In this document: positions 19,416 through 28,182 of the stretch, one piece after another
How the letters are laid out: each line of letters opens with the position of its first letter
Position numbering within the stretch: the first letter of the stretch is position 1
From: Cryobacterium sp. PH31-L1
GTDB lineage: Bacteria; Actinomycetota; Actinomycetes; Actinomycetales; Microbacteriaceae
Direction of reading: 5' to 3'
Assembly (NCBI RefSeq): GCF_030063145.1
Contig: NZ_JASISM010000004.1
Coordinates: 310,001 to 374,000 of the forward strand
DNA: 64,000 bases
Program-made: the position numbers and the translations under genes
Notes under the pieces: generated by a model
The model's input: only the letters and a program-made list of their open reading frames with translations
What the model was told of the DNA's origin: nothing
The model's database searches: none

Positions 19416-21074
19416 ATGCCCCTTCGGCACCCGTGGCGCACCCGTCGCCTGCTCGCAACCACCACCGGTATCGTGGCCCTGGGCCTGCTCATGGCCGGCT
19501 GTACCCCGGCCGACTCGAACGAACCGGTCGGCGAACCGAAGACCGGGGGCACCCTGACCTATGCGTCGGGCGATGCCGAACCGACCTGCCTCGACCCGCA
19601 CGTCGGTGGCAACTTTCCCCAGGCACTGGTCAGCGCCCAGTACCTGGAATCCCTCGTCTCCCGCGACAGCGACGGCCAGATCATCCCCTGGCTGGCCGAG
19701 TCCTGGCTCCCGAGTGACGACGGCCTGACCTGGGATTTCACCCTGCGCTCTGACGTGACCTTCACCGACGGCACCGTGTTCGACGCCGTGGCCGTGCAGG
19801 CCAATATCGCCCACCTGCAAGACCCGGCAACCCTGTCGTCGACCGGCTATCTCGCTCTCGGCAAGGTCACCGGCACTGAAGCGGTCTCCCCCACCGTGGT
19901 GCGTTTCACCCTCAGCGAACCGGACAGCGCCCTGCTGGAGTCGCTCTCGCAGACCTGGCTCGCCATGGAATCGCCGACCGCGCTCGAGCGCAGCCAGGAC
20001 GAGAACTGCGCGAGCCCGGTGGGAACCGGCCCGTTCCTCGTGGACAGCTGGGTGAAGCAGAACGCGATCACCCTCCTGCGCAATGACGATTACACCTCGC
20101 CGCCGGCGGATGCCGCCCACACCGGCCCCGCCTACCTCGACAAGGTCATCTGGCGGTTCATCCCCGACTCGGCCTCCCGCTACGCCGCCCTGCAGTCCGG
20201 GGAGGTCGACGTGATCGACAACGCCCAGCCGGACACGATCGTGCAGGCCAAGCAGAGCGATTCCATCGAACAGCTCGATTCTCCACGCCCCGGCGCCTCC
20301 AACCGCATCGAGCTGAACTCGGGTCAGGCCCCGTTCAACGATGTGCGCGTTCGTGAGGCGTTCATCCGCTCGGCCAACGTCGACGATGCCGTCTCGAGCC
20401 TGTTCCAGGGCACCGCCACCCGGTCGTATTCGGCCCTGTCGAGCGCAGAGAGCACCGCCGTCTCGAACCCCGCACTGTTCGACTACGACCCGGCCGCCGC
20501 CGTCACGCTGCTCGACGCGGCCGGCTGGGGCGAAACGGATGCCGACGGCTACCGCGTCAAAGACGGCGTGCGGCTGAGCGTGGAGTTTCCGGTGAGCACC
20601 AACCAGTCGATCCCGGCCGAGCAGAGCGTGTTCGAGCAGATTCAGGCCACGGCGAAGGAAACCGGCTTCGAGGTCAAGCTGGCCCCGATGGACCTCTCGA
20701 GCTGGTACGCCGCCCTCGCCAGCAACGACTACGACGCGGTGAGCGCGCCGTATACCAAGGTCGGCCCTGACGTGCTGCGCATTCTGTACCACTCCGCCAG
20801 CATCGTGCCGGCACCCAGCGGGTACTTCGCCAACCTTGCCCAGGTCAATGACCCCGCTATCGACGAGCTGCTGACGACCGCAGCGCGCACCACGGATGCC
20901 ACCGAGCGCGCCTCGCTCTACGCCGACGCCCAGAACCGCATTTTGGAGGGTTTCTACATTCTGCCGCTCTACGACCAGCAGAACCACTACCTGCTGCGCA
21001 GTGACGTCGTGGGTCTGCGCACCCTGCCGACCGTGGCCGTGCCCACGCTCTACGACACGTGGCTGAACCGGTAG
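19416..21074 (+). CDS. Peptide/nickel-type ABC transporter substrate-binding lipoprotein
   Basis: Extracytoplasmic binding protein (SBP_bac_5). 552 residues with an Arg-rich N-region, hydrophobic core (TTTGIVALGLLMAGC) and lipobox LMAGC, then GGTLTYASGDAEPTCLDPH and RDSDGQIIPWLAESWLPSDDGLTWDF, typical of the family. ATG 19416 is the start that gives a normal signal; upstream in-frame codons are not supported. First gene of a four-gene importer operon. Substrate (oligopeptide, dipeptide or metal chelate) cannot be fixed from sequence. Confidence 0.92.
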   Translation: MPLRHPWRTRRLLATTTGIVALGLLMAGCTPADSNEPVGEPKTGGTLTYASGDAEPTCLDPHVGGNFPQALVSAQYLESLVSRDSDGQIIPWLAESWLPSDDGLTWDFTLRSDVTFTDGTVFDAVAVQANIAHLQDPATLSSTGYLALGKVTGTEAVSPTVVRFTLSEPDSALLESLSQTWLAMESPTALERSQDENCASPVGTGPFLVDSWVKQNAITLLRNDDYTSPPADAAHTGPAYLDKVIWRFIPDSASRYAALQSGEVDVIDNAQPDTIVQAKQSDSIEQLDSPRPGASNRIELNSGQAPFNDVRVREAFIRSANVDDAVSSLFQGTATRSYSALSSAESTAVSNPALFDYDPAAAVTLLDAAGWGETDADGYRVKDGVRLSVEFPVSTNQSIPAEQSVFEQIQATAKETGFEVKLAPMDLSSWYAALASNDYDAVSAPYTKVGPDVLRILYHSASIVPAPSGYFANLAQVNDPAIDELLTTAARTTDATERASLYADAQNRILEGFYILPLYDQQNHYLLRSDVVGLRTLPTVAVPTLYDTWLNR

Positions 21075-21139
21075 CGCCGCCCGATCGGCCCGGGGCGGGG
21101 TCGGTTCGTCTGGCGCCGGGAAGCGCTCCCGGGCAGCGC

Positions 21140-22096
21140 ATGGCCAGGCTGCAACTGCCTGTGCTGCGGCCACTGCGGCGCGTGCTCGCCCGCCTGGGCG
21201 GAGCGGTCTTCGTGCTGTGGGCCGTGGCATCCGTCACCTTTTTCGCGGTACGCCTCATTCCGGGTGATCCGGCCCAGGCCGTGCTGGGCGGCCCAGGATC
21301 GCAGGCTTCCGCTGAGGCCCTCGCATCGGTCAACGCCGAGTACGGCTTTGACCAGCCCGTGATCGTGCAGTATTTCGCCCAGCTCGGCCGGCTCGCAACC
21401 GGCGACCTGGGACGGTCCTATTCCCTCAACCTCAACGTCGGGCCGCTCGTGCTGAGCCAGCTCGGCGGCACCCTGCTGCTGGCCGTGCTCGCCCTGGCCT
21501 TGGCCTGGCTGCTCGCCCTCGCCCTGGCCACCTGGTCGACCCAGAGCGGCCGGATCGCCTCCCGGGTGGGGTCGGCCCTCGAAATCGTCGCGGCAGCGCT
21601 GCCGCATTTCTGGCTGGCCACCTCGCTCATCGTCGTGTTCAGCATCTGGCTCGGCGTGCTGCCGCCGATCAGCACCGGCGGCGCCCTCGGCCTGGTGCTG
21701 CCGGTACTCACCCTGGCCATACCGCTGGCCGGATTTCTCGGCCAGATCATGCGCGAATCACTGCTGCGCGCTCTGGAAAGCCCGTTCGTGCTCTCGGCCC
21801 GCGCCCGCGGTGAGAGCGAGCGCGGCGTGCGCTGGATCCACGCACTGCGCCACGCCTCGCTGCCCGCGATCAGCCTCTCCGGTTGGGCCTTCGGCTCGCT
21901 GATCAGCGGCGCTGTCGTGGTCGAAACCATTTTCGCTCGCCCCGGCCTCGGCCGCACCCTGCTGAACGCGGTCACCCTGCGTGACGTTCCCGTGGTGATC
22001 GGCGTGGTGATGATCGTCGCGGTCGCCTACATTCTCATGACCCTGCTGACGGATGCCGTCAGTCGCCTGGTCGATCCCCGATTGCGCCTCTCATGA
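21140..22096 (+). CDS. DppB-type ABC transporter permease
   Basis: Inner-membrane permease of 318 residues with six membrane segments. The N-terminal FFAVRLIPGDPA and the EAA loop (ARARGESERGVRWIHALRHA then LPAISLSG) are characteristic. I prefer ATG 21140; a GTG at 21059 in frame would overlap the binding-protein gene and add 27 Pro/Gly-rich residues. The 3' end overlaps the next permease in ATGA. Confidence 0.9.
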   Translation: MARLQLPVLRPLRRVLARLGGAVFVLWAVASVTFFAVRLIPGDPAQAVLGGPGSQASAEALASVNAEYGFDQPVIVQYFAQLGRLATGDLGRSYSLNLNVGPLVLSQLGGTLLLAVLALALAWLLALALATWSTQSGRIASRVGSALEIVAAALPHFWLATSLIVVFSIWLGVLPPISTGGALGLVLPVLTLAIPLAGFLGQIMRESLLRALESPFVLSARARGESERGVRWIHALRHASLPAISLSGWAFGSLISGAVVVETIFARPGLGRTLLNAVTLRDVPVVIGVVMIVAVAYILMTLLTDAVSRLVDPRLRLS

Positions 22097-22971
22097 GCGA
22101 CCTGGAGGTGCAGGCAGAACTCGCCGCGCAGGCCGCCCAGCCCGACCGGTCGGGAAAGTCTGGTCGACCACGACGCTTCGGCGTCGCCGAGACGGGGGCC
22201 GCAGTGCTCGCCCTGTTCCTGCTGGCATCCGCTGTGGTGCCGCAGCTGCTCGCCCCCGGCGATCCGCTGGCGATCGACCCGCTCTCGGCCTTTCAGCCGC
22301 CTTCCGGCGCGCACGGCTTCGGCACTGATGAATCGGGCCGGGACATCTACACCAGGGTCGTTCACGGCACCCAGTACTCGCTCGTGATCGGTGCCGCCGC
22401 CACAGCGATCGGATTGGGGCTCGGTATCGTGCTGGGCACCCTGGCCGGAATGCTGGGCCGCGTCGTTGACTTCACCGTGAACCGATTCCTCGAGGTGCTG
22501 TTCGCTTTTCCCGGACTGCTCCTGGCCCTGCTGTTCATCGTGATCTTCGGCCCCGGCGTAGCGACCGCCACGATCGCCGTCGGGCTGTCGACCGCGCCGG
22601 GGTACGCCCGCATCATCCGGGCCCAGCTGATCTCGGTACGCTCTGCGGCCTTCGTCGAGGCCGCAACCGTGCTGGGACGCACCCGCTGGCAGATTCTGCT
22701 GCGCCACATTCTGCCGAACACCCTCGCTCCACTGTTCGTGCTCGCGACCCTCGGCATCGGCCAGGCCATCGTCTGGGCTGCCACTCTCAGCTACCTCGGC
22801 CTCGGCGCCGAGCCACCGACCGCTGAGTGGGGCGCCATGCTCTCGGCCGGGCGAACCTACATCACCTCGGCCTGGTGGATGAGTTTCTTTCCCGGTCTGT
22901 TCATCGTCGTGACCGCCGTGACCGCCACTGTGCTCGGTCGCAGCATCGACCGCAGAATGCGGCACGCATGA
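22093..22971 (+). CDS. DppC-type ABC transporter permease
   Basis: 292 residues; N-terminal cytoplasmic region, then six membrane segments. GFGTDESGRDIYTRVVHGTQYSL is the standard DppC/OppC motif, and the EAA loop is at EAATVLGRTRWQILLRHILPN. It overlaps both neighbours by four bases, so the operon is translationally coupled. Confidence 0.92.
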   Translation: MSDLEVQAELAAQAAQPDRSGKSGRPRRFGVAETGAAVLALFLLASAVVPQLLAPGDPLAIDPLSAFQPPSGAHGFGTDESGRDIYTRVVHGTQYSLVIGAAATAIGLGLGIVLGTLAGMLGRVVDFTVNRFLEVLFAFPGLLLALLFIVIFGPGVATATIAVGLSTAPGYARIIRAQLISVRSAAFVEAATVLGRTRWQILLRHILPNTLAPLFVLATLGIGQAIVWAATLSYLGLGAEPPTAEWGAMLSAGRTYITSAWWMSFFPGLFIVVTAVTATVLGRSIDRRMRHA

Positions 22972-24647
22972 GCGAGGCCGGCATGGGCGAAGAAGTCGCG
23001 CTGAGGGTGCGCAACCTGCGCGTGGGTTTCGGCATGGCCGACCCGGTCGTGCGCGGCGTGTCCTTTGAGATCGCGCCGGGCGAGTGCCTCGCCATCGTCG
23101 GCGAATCCGGCTCGGGCAAGAGCGTGACCGCCCGCAGCCTGCTCGGTCTGGCCGGTTCGAACGCACGGGTCAGCGCCGACCGGCTCGAGCTCGTCGGCCA
23201 CAGCGTGCTCGGCCTGACCGAGCCTGCCTGGCAGGCCCGCCGCGGCAAGGACGTCGGGCTGGTGCTGCAGGATGCCCTGGTCTCGCTCGACCCGCTGCGA
23301 CCGATCGGCCGGGAGATCGCCGACTCCCTCCGTCTGCACACCGGTCTCGGTGCCTCCGCGCGGGCAGCGCGGGTTCTCGAGTTGCTCGACGCCGTCGGTC
23401 TGCCAGACCCCGAGATGCAGGTGCAGAAGCTCTCCGGGCAGCTCTCCGGCGGAGAACGCCAACGCGCCCTGATTGCCGCGGCGATAGCGCTGAACCCACC
23501 GCTGCTCATTGCCGACGAACCGACGACGGCCCTCGACGTGACCGTGCAGGCCCAGATCCTGGCACTGCTCGAGCGGATCACGGGCGCCGGCACTGCCTTG
23601 CTGCTGATCAGTCATGATCTCGCTGTGGTCAGCCGCATCGCGCACCGGGTGGCCGTCATGCACGACGGCGTGCTCGTGGAGACCGGCCGTACCGAGCGGG
23701 TTTTGGGGTCGCCCGGGCACCAGCAGACCCGGCGCATGGTCGCCGCGATCCCGGCCGACAAACCGCGCGGCACCAGACTGAGCGCGGCCGACACACCCGA
23801 TCCCCCGAGCATTCCCAGCACACCGCGCCGTCCCGACACCGCAATAGACTCTGTCCCGGAGATTCCCCCCAACAACACCGTCGTGCTCGAGGCCATCGGC
23901 CTGTCCAAGAGTTTTCGACGCCCCGACGGCACCCGGCAGCTTGCCGTTGATACCGTCTCGTTCGCCCTCCCCCGCGGCAGCACCCTCGGAATCGTGGGCG
24001 AATCCGGCTCCGGCAAGACCACGACGGCGCGACTCCTGCTCGCGCTCCTCACGCCGGAGCACGGCGAGGTTCGGGTCTTCGGCCAGCCTTGGAGCACGGC
24101 CAGCGAGAAGACGCGGCGCGCTCTGCGCCCCGGCGTTGGGGCGATCTATCAGGATGCGCTCGGCTCGTTTGATCCGCGCTGGAGCGTCGCCGAGATCCTC
24201 AGTGACGCCCTGGGCCTCGGCCGACAGCGCCGCGCGCCGCAGACGACGGCGCGGCTGACGACCCTGCTCGACGAGGTCGGCCTCGCCGCCACGGTGCTGC
24301 CCCGACGTCCGCTCGAGCTCTCCGGCGGGCAGCGACAGCGGGTCGGTATCGCCCGTGCCCTGGCCGGGAAGCCCCAGATTCTCATTTGCGACGAACCGGT
24401 GTCCTCGCTCGACGTGACCGTGCAGGCCCAGGTGCTCGACCTGCTCGACGACCTGCAGCGCGAGCGCGGGCTCAGCCTCGTCTTCATCTCGCACGACCTC
24501 GGTGTCGTGGCGCACGTCAGTGATCAGATCGCGGTCATGCGGGCGGGCCGCAGCGTGGAGCTCGGCCCTGCGGCGCGCGTGTTCGCCGAGCCGCAGCATC
24601 CGTATTCGGCACAGCTGCTCGCCGCCGTGCCCCGTTTGTCGGTCTGA
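22968..24647 (+). CDS. Fused double ABC ATPase of the peptide importer (DppD-DppF type)
   Basis: 559 residues holding two complete ABC domains. Domain 1 (about 8-260): Walker A GESGSGKS, signature LSGGE, Walker B LLIADEPTTALD. A 50-residue Pro/Thr-rich linker follows. Domain 2 (about 305-555): Walker A GESGSGKT, signature LSGGQ, Walker B ILICDEPVSSLD. In E. coli these are two proteins; the fusion is frequent in actinobacteria. ATG 22968 overlaps the permease stop. Powers import by the upstream permeases. Confidence 0.93.
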   Translation: MSEAGMGEEVALRVRNLRVGFGMADPVVRGVSFEIAPGECLAIVGESGSGKSVTARSLLGLAGSNARVSADRLELVGHSVLGLTEPAWQARRGKDVGLVLQDALVSLDPLRPIGREIADSLRLHTGLGASARAARVLELLDAVGLPDPEMQVQKLSGQLSGGERQRALIAAAIALNPPLLIADEPTTALDVTVQAQILALLERITGAGTALLLISHDLAVVSRIAHRVAVMHDGVLVETGRTERVLGSPGHQQTRRMVAAIPADKPRGTRLSAADTPDPPSIPSTPRRPDTAIDSVPEIPPNNTVVLEAIGLSKSFRRPDGTRQLAVDTVSFALPRGSTLGIVGESGSGKTTTARLLLALLTPEHGEVRVFGQPWSTASEKTRRALRPGVGAIYQDALGSFDPRWSVAEILSDALGLGRQRRAPQTTARLTTLLDEVGLAATVLPRRPLELSGGQRQRVGIARALAGKPQILICDEPVSSLDVTVQAQVLDLLDDLQRERGLSLVFISHDLGVVAHVSDQIAVMRAGRSVELGPAARVFAEPQHPYSAQLLAAVPRLSV

Positions 24648-24769
24648 GCAGACGCCGACGAGCCGCACCGGAAGCCCCCGTTCGGGGAAAAAGAACCGAT
24701 CAGGTAGATTGGATGGGCACACGAGGCACCTCACCATCTACACGGTGCCGAATACCGAACCGGAGAACT

Positions 24770-27379
24770 ATGACCAACGCCGATCGCGCCCCAGCATCCA
24801 ACGTCCCGGAAAAGCCAGCCCTCGAAGGGCTCGAAGCCAAATGGGAATCCCGCTGGGACGCCGACGGAACCTACCGGTTCGCCCGCGAGAACGCCACCCG
24901 CGAATCGATCTACTCGATCGACACTCCCCCGCCGACCGCCTCCGGTTCGCTGCACATCGGGCACGTGTTCTCGTACACCCACACCGACGTCGTCGCCCGT
25001 TTTCAGCGGATGCGCGGCAAGAACGTGTTCTACCCGATGGGCTGGGACGACAACGGCCTCCCCACCGAACGGCGCGTGCAGAACTACTACGGCGTACGCT
25101 GCGACCCGTCGCTCGGCTACACCGAGAACTTCGTTCCGCCGTTCGAGGGTGGCGACGGCAGGAGCTCCAAGGCCGCCGACCAGCTGCCGATCAGCCGCCG
25201 CAACTTCATCGAACTGTGCGAAACCCTCACCAAAGAAGATGAGAAGCAGTTCGAAGCCCTCTGGCGCACCCTCGGTCTGAGTGTCGACTGGACCCAGACC
25301 TACCGCACAATCGGCCCGGAGGCCCTGTTCACCTCACAGCTCGCCTTTCTCGGCAACGTCGAACGTGGCGAGGCCTACCAGGCCATGGCGCCCACGCTCT
25401 GGGACGTCACTTTTCGCACCGCGGTGGCCCAGGCCGAACTCGAAGACAAAGACATGCCCGCCGCGTACCACCGGGTGTCGTTCGCAAAGCCCGACGGAAC
25501 GACGATCGAGATCGAGACGACCCGCCCGGAGCTGATGCCGGCCTGCGTGGCCCTGGTCGCGCATCCGGATGACGAACGCTACAAACACCTGTTCGGTACC
25601 ACGGTGACGACCCCCGTGTTCGGTGTCGAGGTTCCCGTGCTCGCCCACCACCTCGCCCAGAAGGACAAGGGGTCAGGCATCGCCATGATCTGTACCTTCG
25701 GCGATGTGACCGACGTCGTCTGGTGGCGCGAGCTCGACCTGCCCAACCGCGCAATCATGGGTTTCGACGGCCGCATCATTGCCGAGATTCCCGACGCGAT
25801 CACCTCCGAATCCGGCGGGGCCGCCTACGCGCAGCTCGCCGGCAAGACGGTGTTCGGCGCGAAAGCGGCCGTGGTCGAGCTGTTGAGAGCCAGCGGCGAC
25901 CTGATCGGCGAACCGAAGCCGATCGTGCACGCGGTCAAGTTCTTCGAAAAGGGCGACAAGCCGCTCGAAATCGTCTCCACCCGGCAGTGGTATATCCGCA
26001 ACGGTGCTCGCGACGAGAAGCTGCGCGGCCGGCTGCTCGAGCACGGCACCGAGCTGGCCTGGCACCCCGAATTCATGAAGGTGCGCTACGAGAACTGGGT
26101 CAACGGTCTCACCGGCGATTGGCTCGTCTCCCGCCAGCGCTTCTTTGGCGTGCCGCTGCCGGTCTGGTACCCGCTCGACGCCGACGCCAACCCCGTCTTC
26201 GACCAGCCGATCGTGGCCACCCGCGACCTGCTGCCGGTGGACCCGTCCTCGGATGCCGCACCCGGCTACACCGAAAGCCAGCGCGGTCATGCCGGCGGCT
26301 TTGTCGGTGAGGTCGACGTCATGGATACCTGGGCCACCTCCTCGCTCACCCCGCAGCTCGCCGGCGGCTGGGAACGCGACCCGGAGCTGTTCAAGCTGGT
26401 CTTCCCGTACTCGCTTCGCCCGCAGGGCCAGGACATCATCCGCACCTGGCTGTTCTCCACCCTGCTGCGCGCCGAGCAGCAGCACGGCACTTCGCCGTGG
26501 CAGCACGCCGCGCTCAGCGGCTTCATCGTGGACCCCGACCGCAAGAAGATGTCGAAGTCGAAGGGCAACGTGGTCACCCCGGCCGACATGCTCGAAAAAC
26601 ACGGCTCCGACGCGGTGCGCTACTGGGCGGCATCGTCTCGCCTGGGCACCGACGCGGCCTTCGACCCGCAGAACCCGACGCAGATCAAGATCGGCCGACG
26701 CCTGGCCATCAAGATTCTCAACGCGAGCAAGTTCGTGTCCATGTCTGCCGGCAGCATCGACGCCCCGGTCACCGAGCCGGTCGACCAGAGCATGCTGGCC
26801 GGTCTCACCGCCGTCGTCGCCCAGGCCACGACCGCGTTCGAGAATTACGACCACGCGCGCGCCCTGGAGACCACGGAAAGCTTCTTCTGGACCTTCTGCG
26901 ATGACTACCTCGAACTGGTGAAGGAGCGCGCCTACGGCGAGCCCGGCCCGGCACAGGCATCTGCTGTCTCTGCGCTGCGCACCGCGCTAGCCACCCTGCT
27001 GCGCCTGTTCGCACCGTTTGTTCCGTTCGCGACCGAAGAGGCGTGGTCCTGGTCGAACGCGGGCTCGGTGCACACCGCTCCGTGGCCGGTCGCGGCCGAC
27101 CTGCTCGGCAGCGACGAGGTCGCCACCGGCAACATCGCCCTGCTTGATTTGGCCAGCCGAGCCCTGACCGGCATCCGTCGTGCCAAGACGGATGCGAAAG
27201 CGTCGCAGAAGTCCGAAGTGGATTCCGCAGTAATATGCGGTGCGCCCGCCGAGATCGCTCTGCTCACCCTGGCCGCCGCTGATCTCAAAGCGGTCGGTCG
27301 GATTCAAGAACTAACCTTTGTCGACGGCAGCGAACTCGCTGTGACCGACATCGTGTTCGCCACCGTGTTGGAAAGCTAG
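24770..27379 (+). CDS. valS: Valyl-tRNA synthetase
   Basis: Charges tRNA-Val. 869 residues with HIGH in PPPTASGSLHIGHVFSY, the GWDDNGLPTERRVQ segment and KKMSKSKGN. The C-terminal coiled-coil arm of many bacterial ValRS is not evident, giving the shorter type common in actinobacteria. ATG 24770 follows GGAG at good spacing; the in-frame ATG 24713 does not. No T-box motif is found upstream, unlike ileS. The 122-base gap to the importer operon contains a possible -10 (TAGATT) only. Confidence 0.96.
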   Translation: MTNADRAPASNVPEKPALEGLEAKWESRWDADGTYRFARENATRESIYSIDTPPPTASGSLHIGHVFSYTHTDVVARFQRMRGKNVFYPMGWDDNGLPTERRVQNYYGVRCDPSLGYTENFVPPFEGGDGRSSKAADQLPISRRNFIELCETLTKEDEKQFEALWRTLGLSVDWTQTYRTIGPEALFTSQLAFLGNVERGEAYQAMAPTLWDVTFRTAVAQAELEDKDMPAAYHRVSFAKPDGTTIEIETTRPELMPACVALVAHPDDERYKHLFGTTVTTPVFGVEVPVLAHHLAQKDKGSGIAMICTFGDVTDVVWWRELDLPNRAIMGFDGRIIAEIPDAITSESGGAAYAQLAGKTVFGAKAAVVELLRASGDLIGEPKPIVHAVKFFEKGDKPLEIVSTRQWYIRNGARDEKLRGRLLEHGTELAWHPEFMKVRYENWVNGLTGDWLVSRQRFFGVPLPVWYPLDADANPVFDQPIVATRDLLPVDPSSDAAPGYTESQRGHAGGFVGEVDVMDTWATSSLTPQLAGGWERDPELFKLVFPYSLRPQGQDIIRTWLFSTLLRAEQQHGTSPWQHAALSGFIVDPDRKKMSKSKGNVVTPADMLEKHGSDAVRYWAASSRLGTDAAFDPQNPTQIKIGRRLAIKILNASKFVSMSAGSIDAPVTEPVDQSMLAGLTAVVAQATTAFENYDHARALETTESFFWTFCDDYLELVKERAYGEPGPAQASAVSALRTALATLLRLFAPFVPFATEEAWSWSNAGSVHTAPWPVAADLLGSDEVATGNIALLDLASRALTGIRRAKTDAKASQKSEVDSAVICGAPAEIALLTLAAADLKAVGRIQELTFVDGSELAVTDIVFATVLES

Positions 27380-27387
27380 GAGACCAG

Positions 27388-27834
27388 ATGTCCGTAACCG
27401 TGCGCCCGCTGGGCGATAAAGACTTTTTCGCCTGGCTGGGCCTGTTCGAGGGCTACAGCGAGTTCTACGAGAGCGAACTGACCGATCAGAAAGCCCTGCA
27501 GGTCTGGAGCTGGATCATCGACGCGAACAACGACCTCGACGGAGCGGTCGCGGTCAACGACGACGGTGACTTCGTGGGGTTCGCGCACTACCGCACGGTG
27601 CCGCGCACGCTCAGCGGCGACCTCGCGCTGTTCCTCGACGACCTCTACGTCGCCGAGGACGCTCGCGGCAAGGGCGTCGGCACCCAGTTGATGGAGTTCA
27701 CCAAGGACTACGCCCGCCAGCACAAACTCGCCCAGGTTCAGCTGCTGACCGCGGCCGACAACGCGACCGCGCAGGTGCTCTATGACCAGCTCGGCACGCG
27801 TACCGACTGGGTCACCTACGAAATCGACGTCTAG
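27388..27834 (+). CDS. GNAT family N-acetyltransferase
   Basis: 148 residues. LDDLYVAEDARGKGVGTQLM is the acetyl-CoA binding motif A (R/Q-x-x-G-x-G/A), followed by LLTAADNATAQVLYDQLG (motif B). It starts 9 bases after valS behind AGGAG, so it is probably co-transcribed with valS. Substrate unknown; the short size fits a small-molecule or protein acetyltransferase. Confidence 0.88.
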   Translation: MSVTVRPLGDKDFFAWLGLFEGYSEFYESELTDQKALQVWSWIIDANNDLDGAVAVNDDGDFVGFAHYRTVPRTLSGDLALFLDDLYVAEDARGKGVGTQLMEFTKDYARQHKLAQVQLLTAADNATAQVLYDQLGTRTDWVTYEIDV

Positions 27835-27837
27835 ACC

Positions 27838-28104
27838 ATGCAACTGGGTACCCGGTGGACCCTCGGCGGCACCCTACCGACCGGGCTTCCGCACGTCGTT
27901 GAAATCGCCGTGCACGCCGTCGAGGAGGACCTCACGGCCCTCGCCGTCGACACCAGCACCTGGCGCTGGACGCTGACCTGGCTGGAGTCCAAGCCGGTGA
28001 TCGAGCTCGACGATGGCACCATCATCCGCTACAACCCGGTGGATGACAGCGCCACCATCACACAGCCCTCGACCACCGTCGATGACGACGAGGAATGGAT
28101 TTAG
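27838..28104 (+). CDS. Small hypothetical protein
   Basis: 88 residues, not recognised. It begins three bases after the acetyltransferase stop, so it is likely coupled to it. The C-terminus is acidic (VDDDEEWI) and the body alternates hydrophobic and polar residues as in a small beta-rich protein (WRWTLTWLESKPVIELDDG). No signal peptide or membrane segment. Confidence 0.65.
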   Translation: MQLGTRWTLGGTLPTGLPHVVEIAVHAVEEDLTALAVDTSTWRWTLTWLESKPVIELDDGTIIRYNPVDDSATITQPSTTVDDDEEWI

Positions 28105-28111
28105 CCCTCCC

Positions 28112-28133
28112 GTGTAGCGCCTGAGTCATACAC
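28112..28133. promoter_or_regulatory. Operator-like site 1, GTGTA-N12-TACAC
   Basis: Inverted repeat with five-base arms 12 bases apart, sharing arms, spacing and most of the 3' half (CTnAGT, then ATACAC) with a second site 35 bases downstream. The pair precedes a membrane-protein gene and its GntR regulator; binding by that regulator is inferred. Confidence 0.65.
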
Positions 28134-28146
28134 ATGTTACCGTCGT

Positions 28147-28168
28147 GTGTACTATCTCAGTGATACAC
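28147..28168. promoter_or_regulatory. Operator-like site 2, GTGTA-N12-TACAC
   Basis: Second copy of the same 22-base inverted repeat, start to start 35 bases from the first. Outward-facing TACACA/TGTGTA arms also connect the two sites. It ends 14 bases before the GTG start at 28183, so it overlaps or follows the transcription start and would block expression if bound. Confidence 0.65.
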
Positions 28169-28182
28169 GAAAGGTGGCCAGC

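Noticed and set aside
24676-24687. CCCC-N4-GGGG hairpin between the importer operon and valS as a terminator
   Set aside because: Arms are only four bases and the A-tract follows on plus, which gives U-tract only on the wrong strand.
22857-24737. 626-codon minus-strand frame opposite the double ABC ATPase gene
   Set aside because: Antisense shadow of a clear two-domain ABC gene; no recognisable domain.
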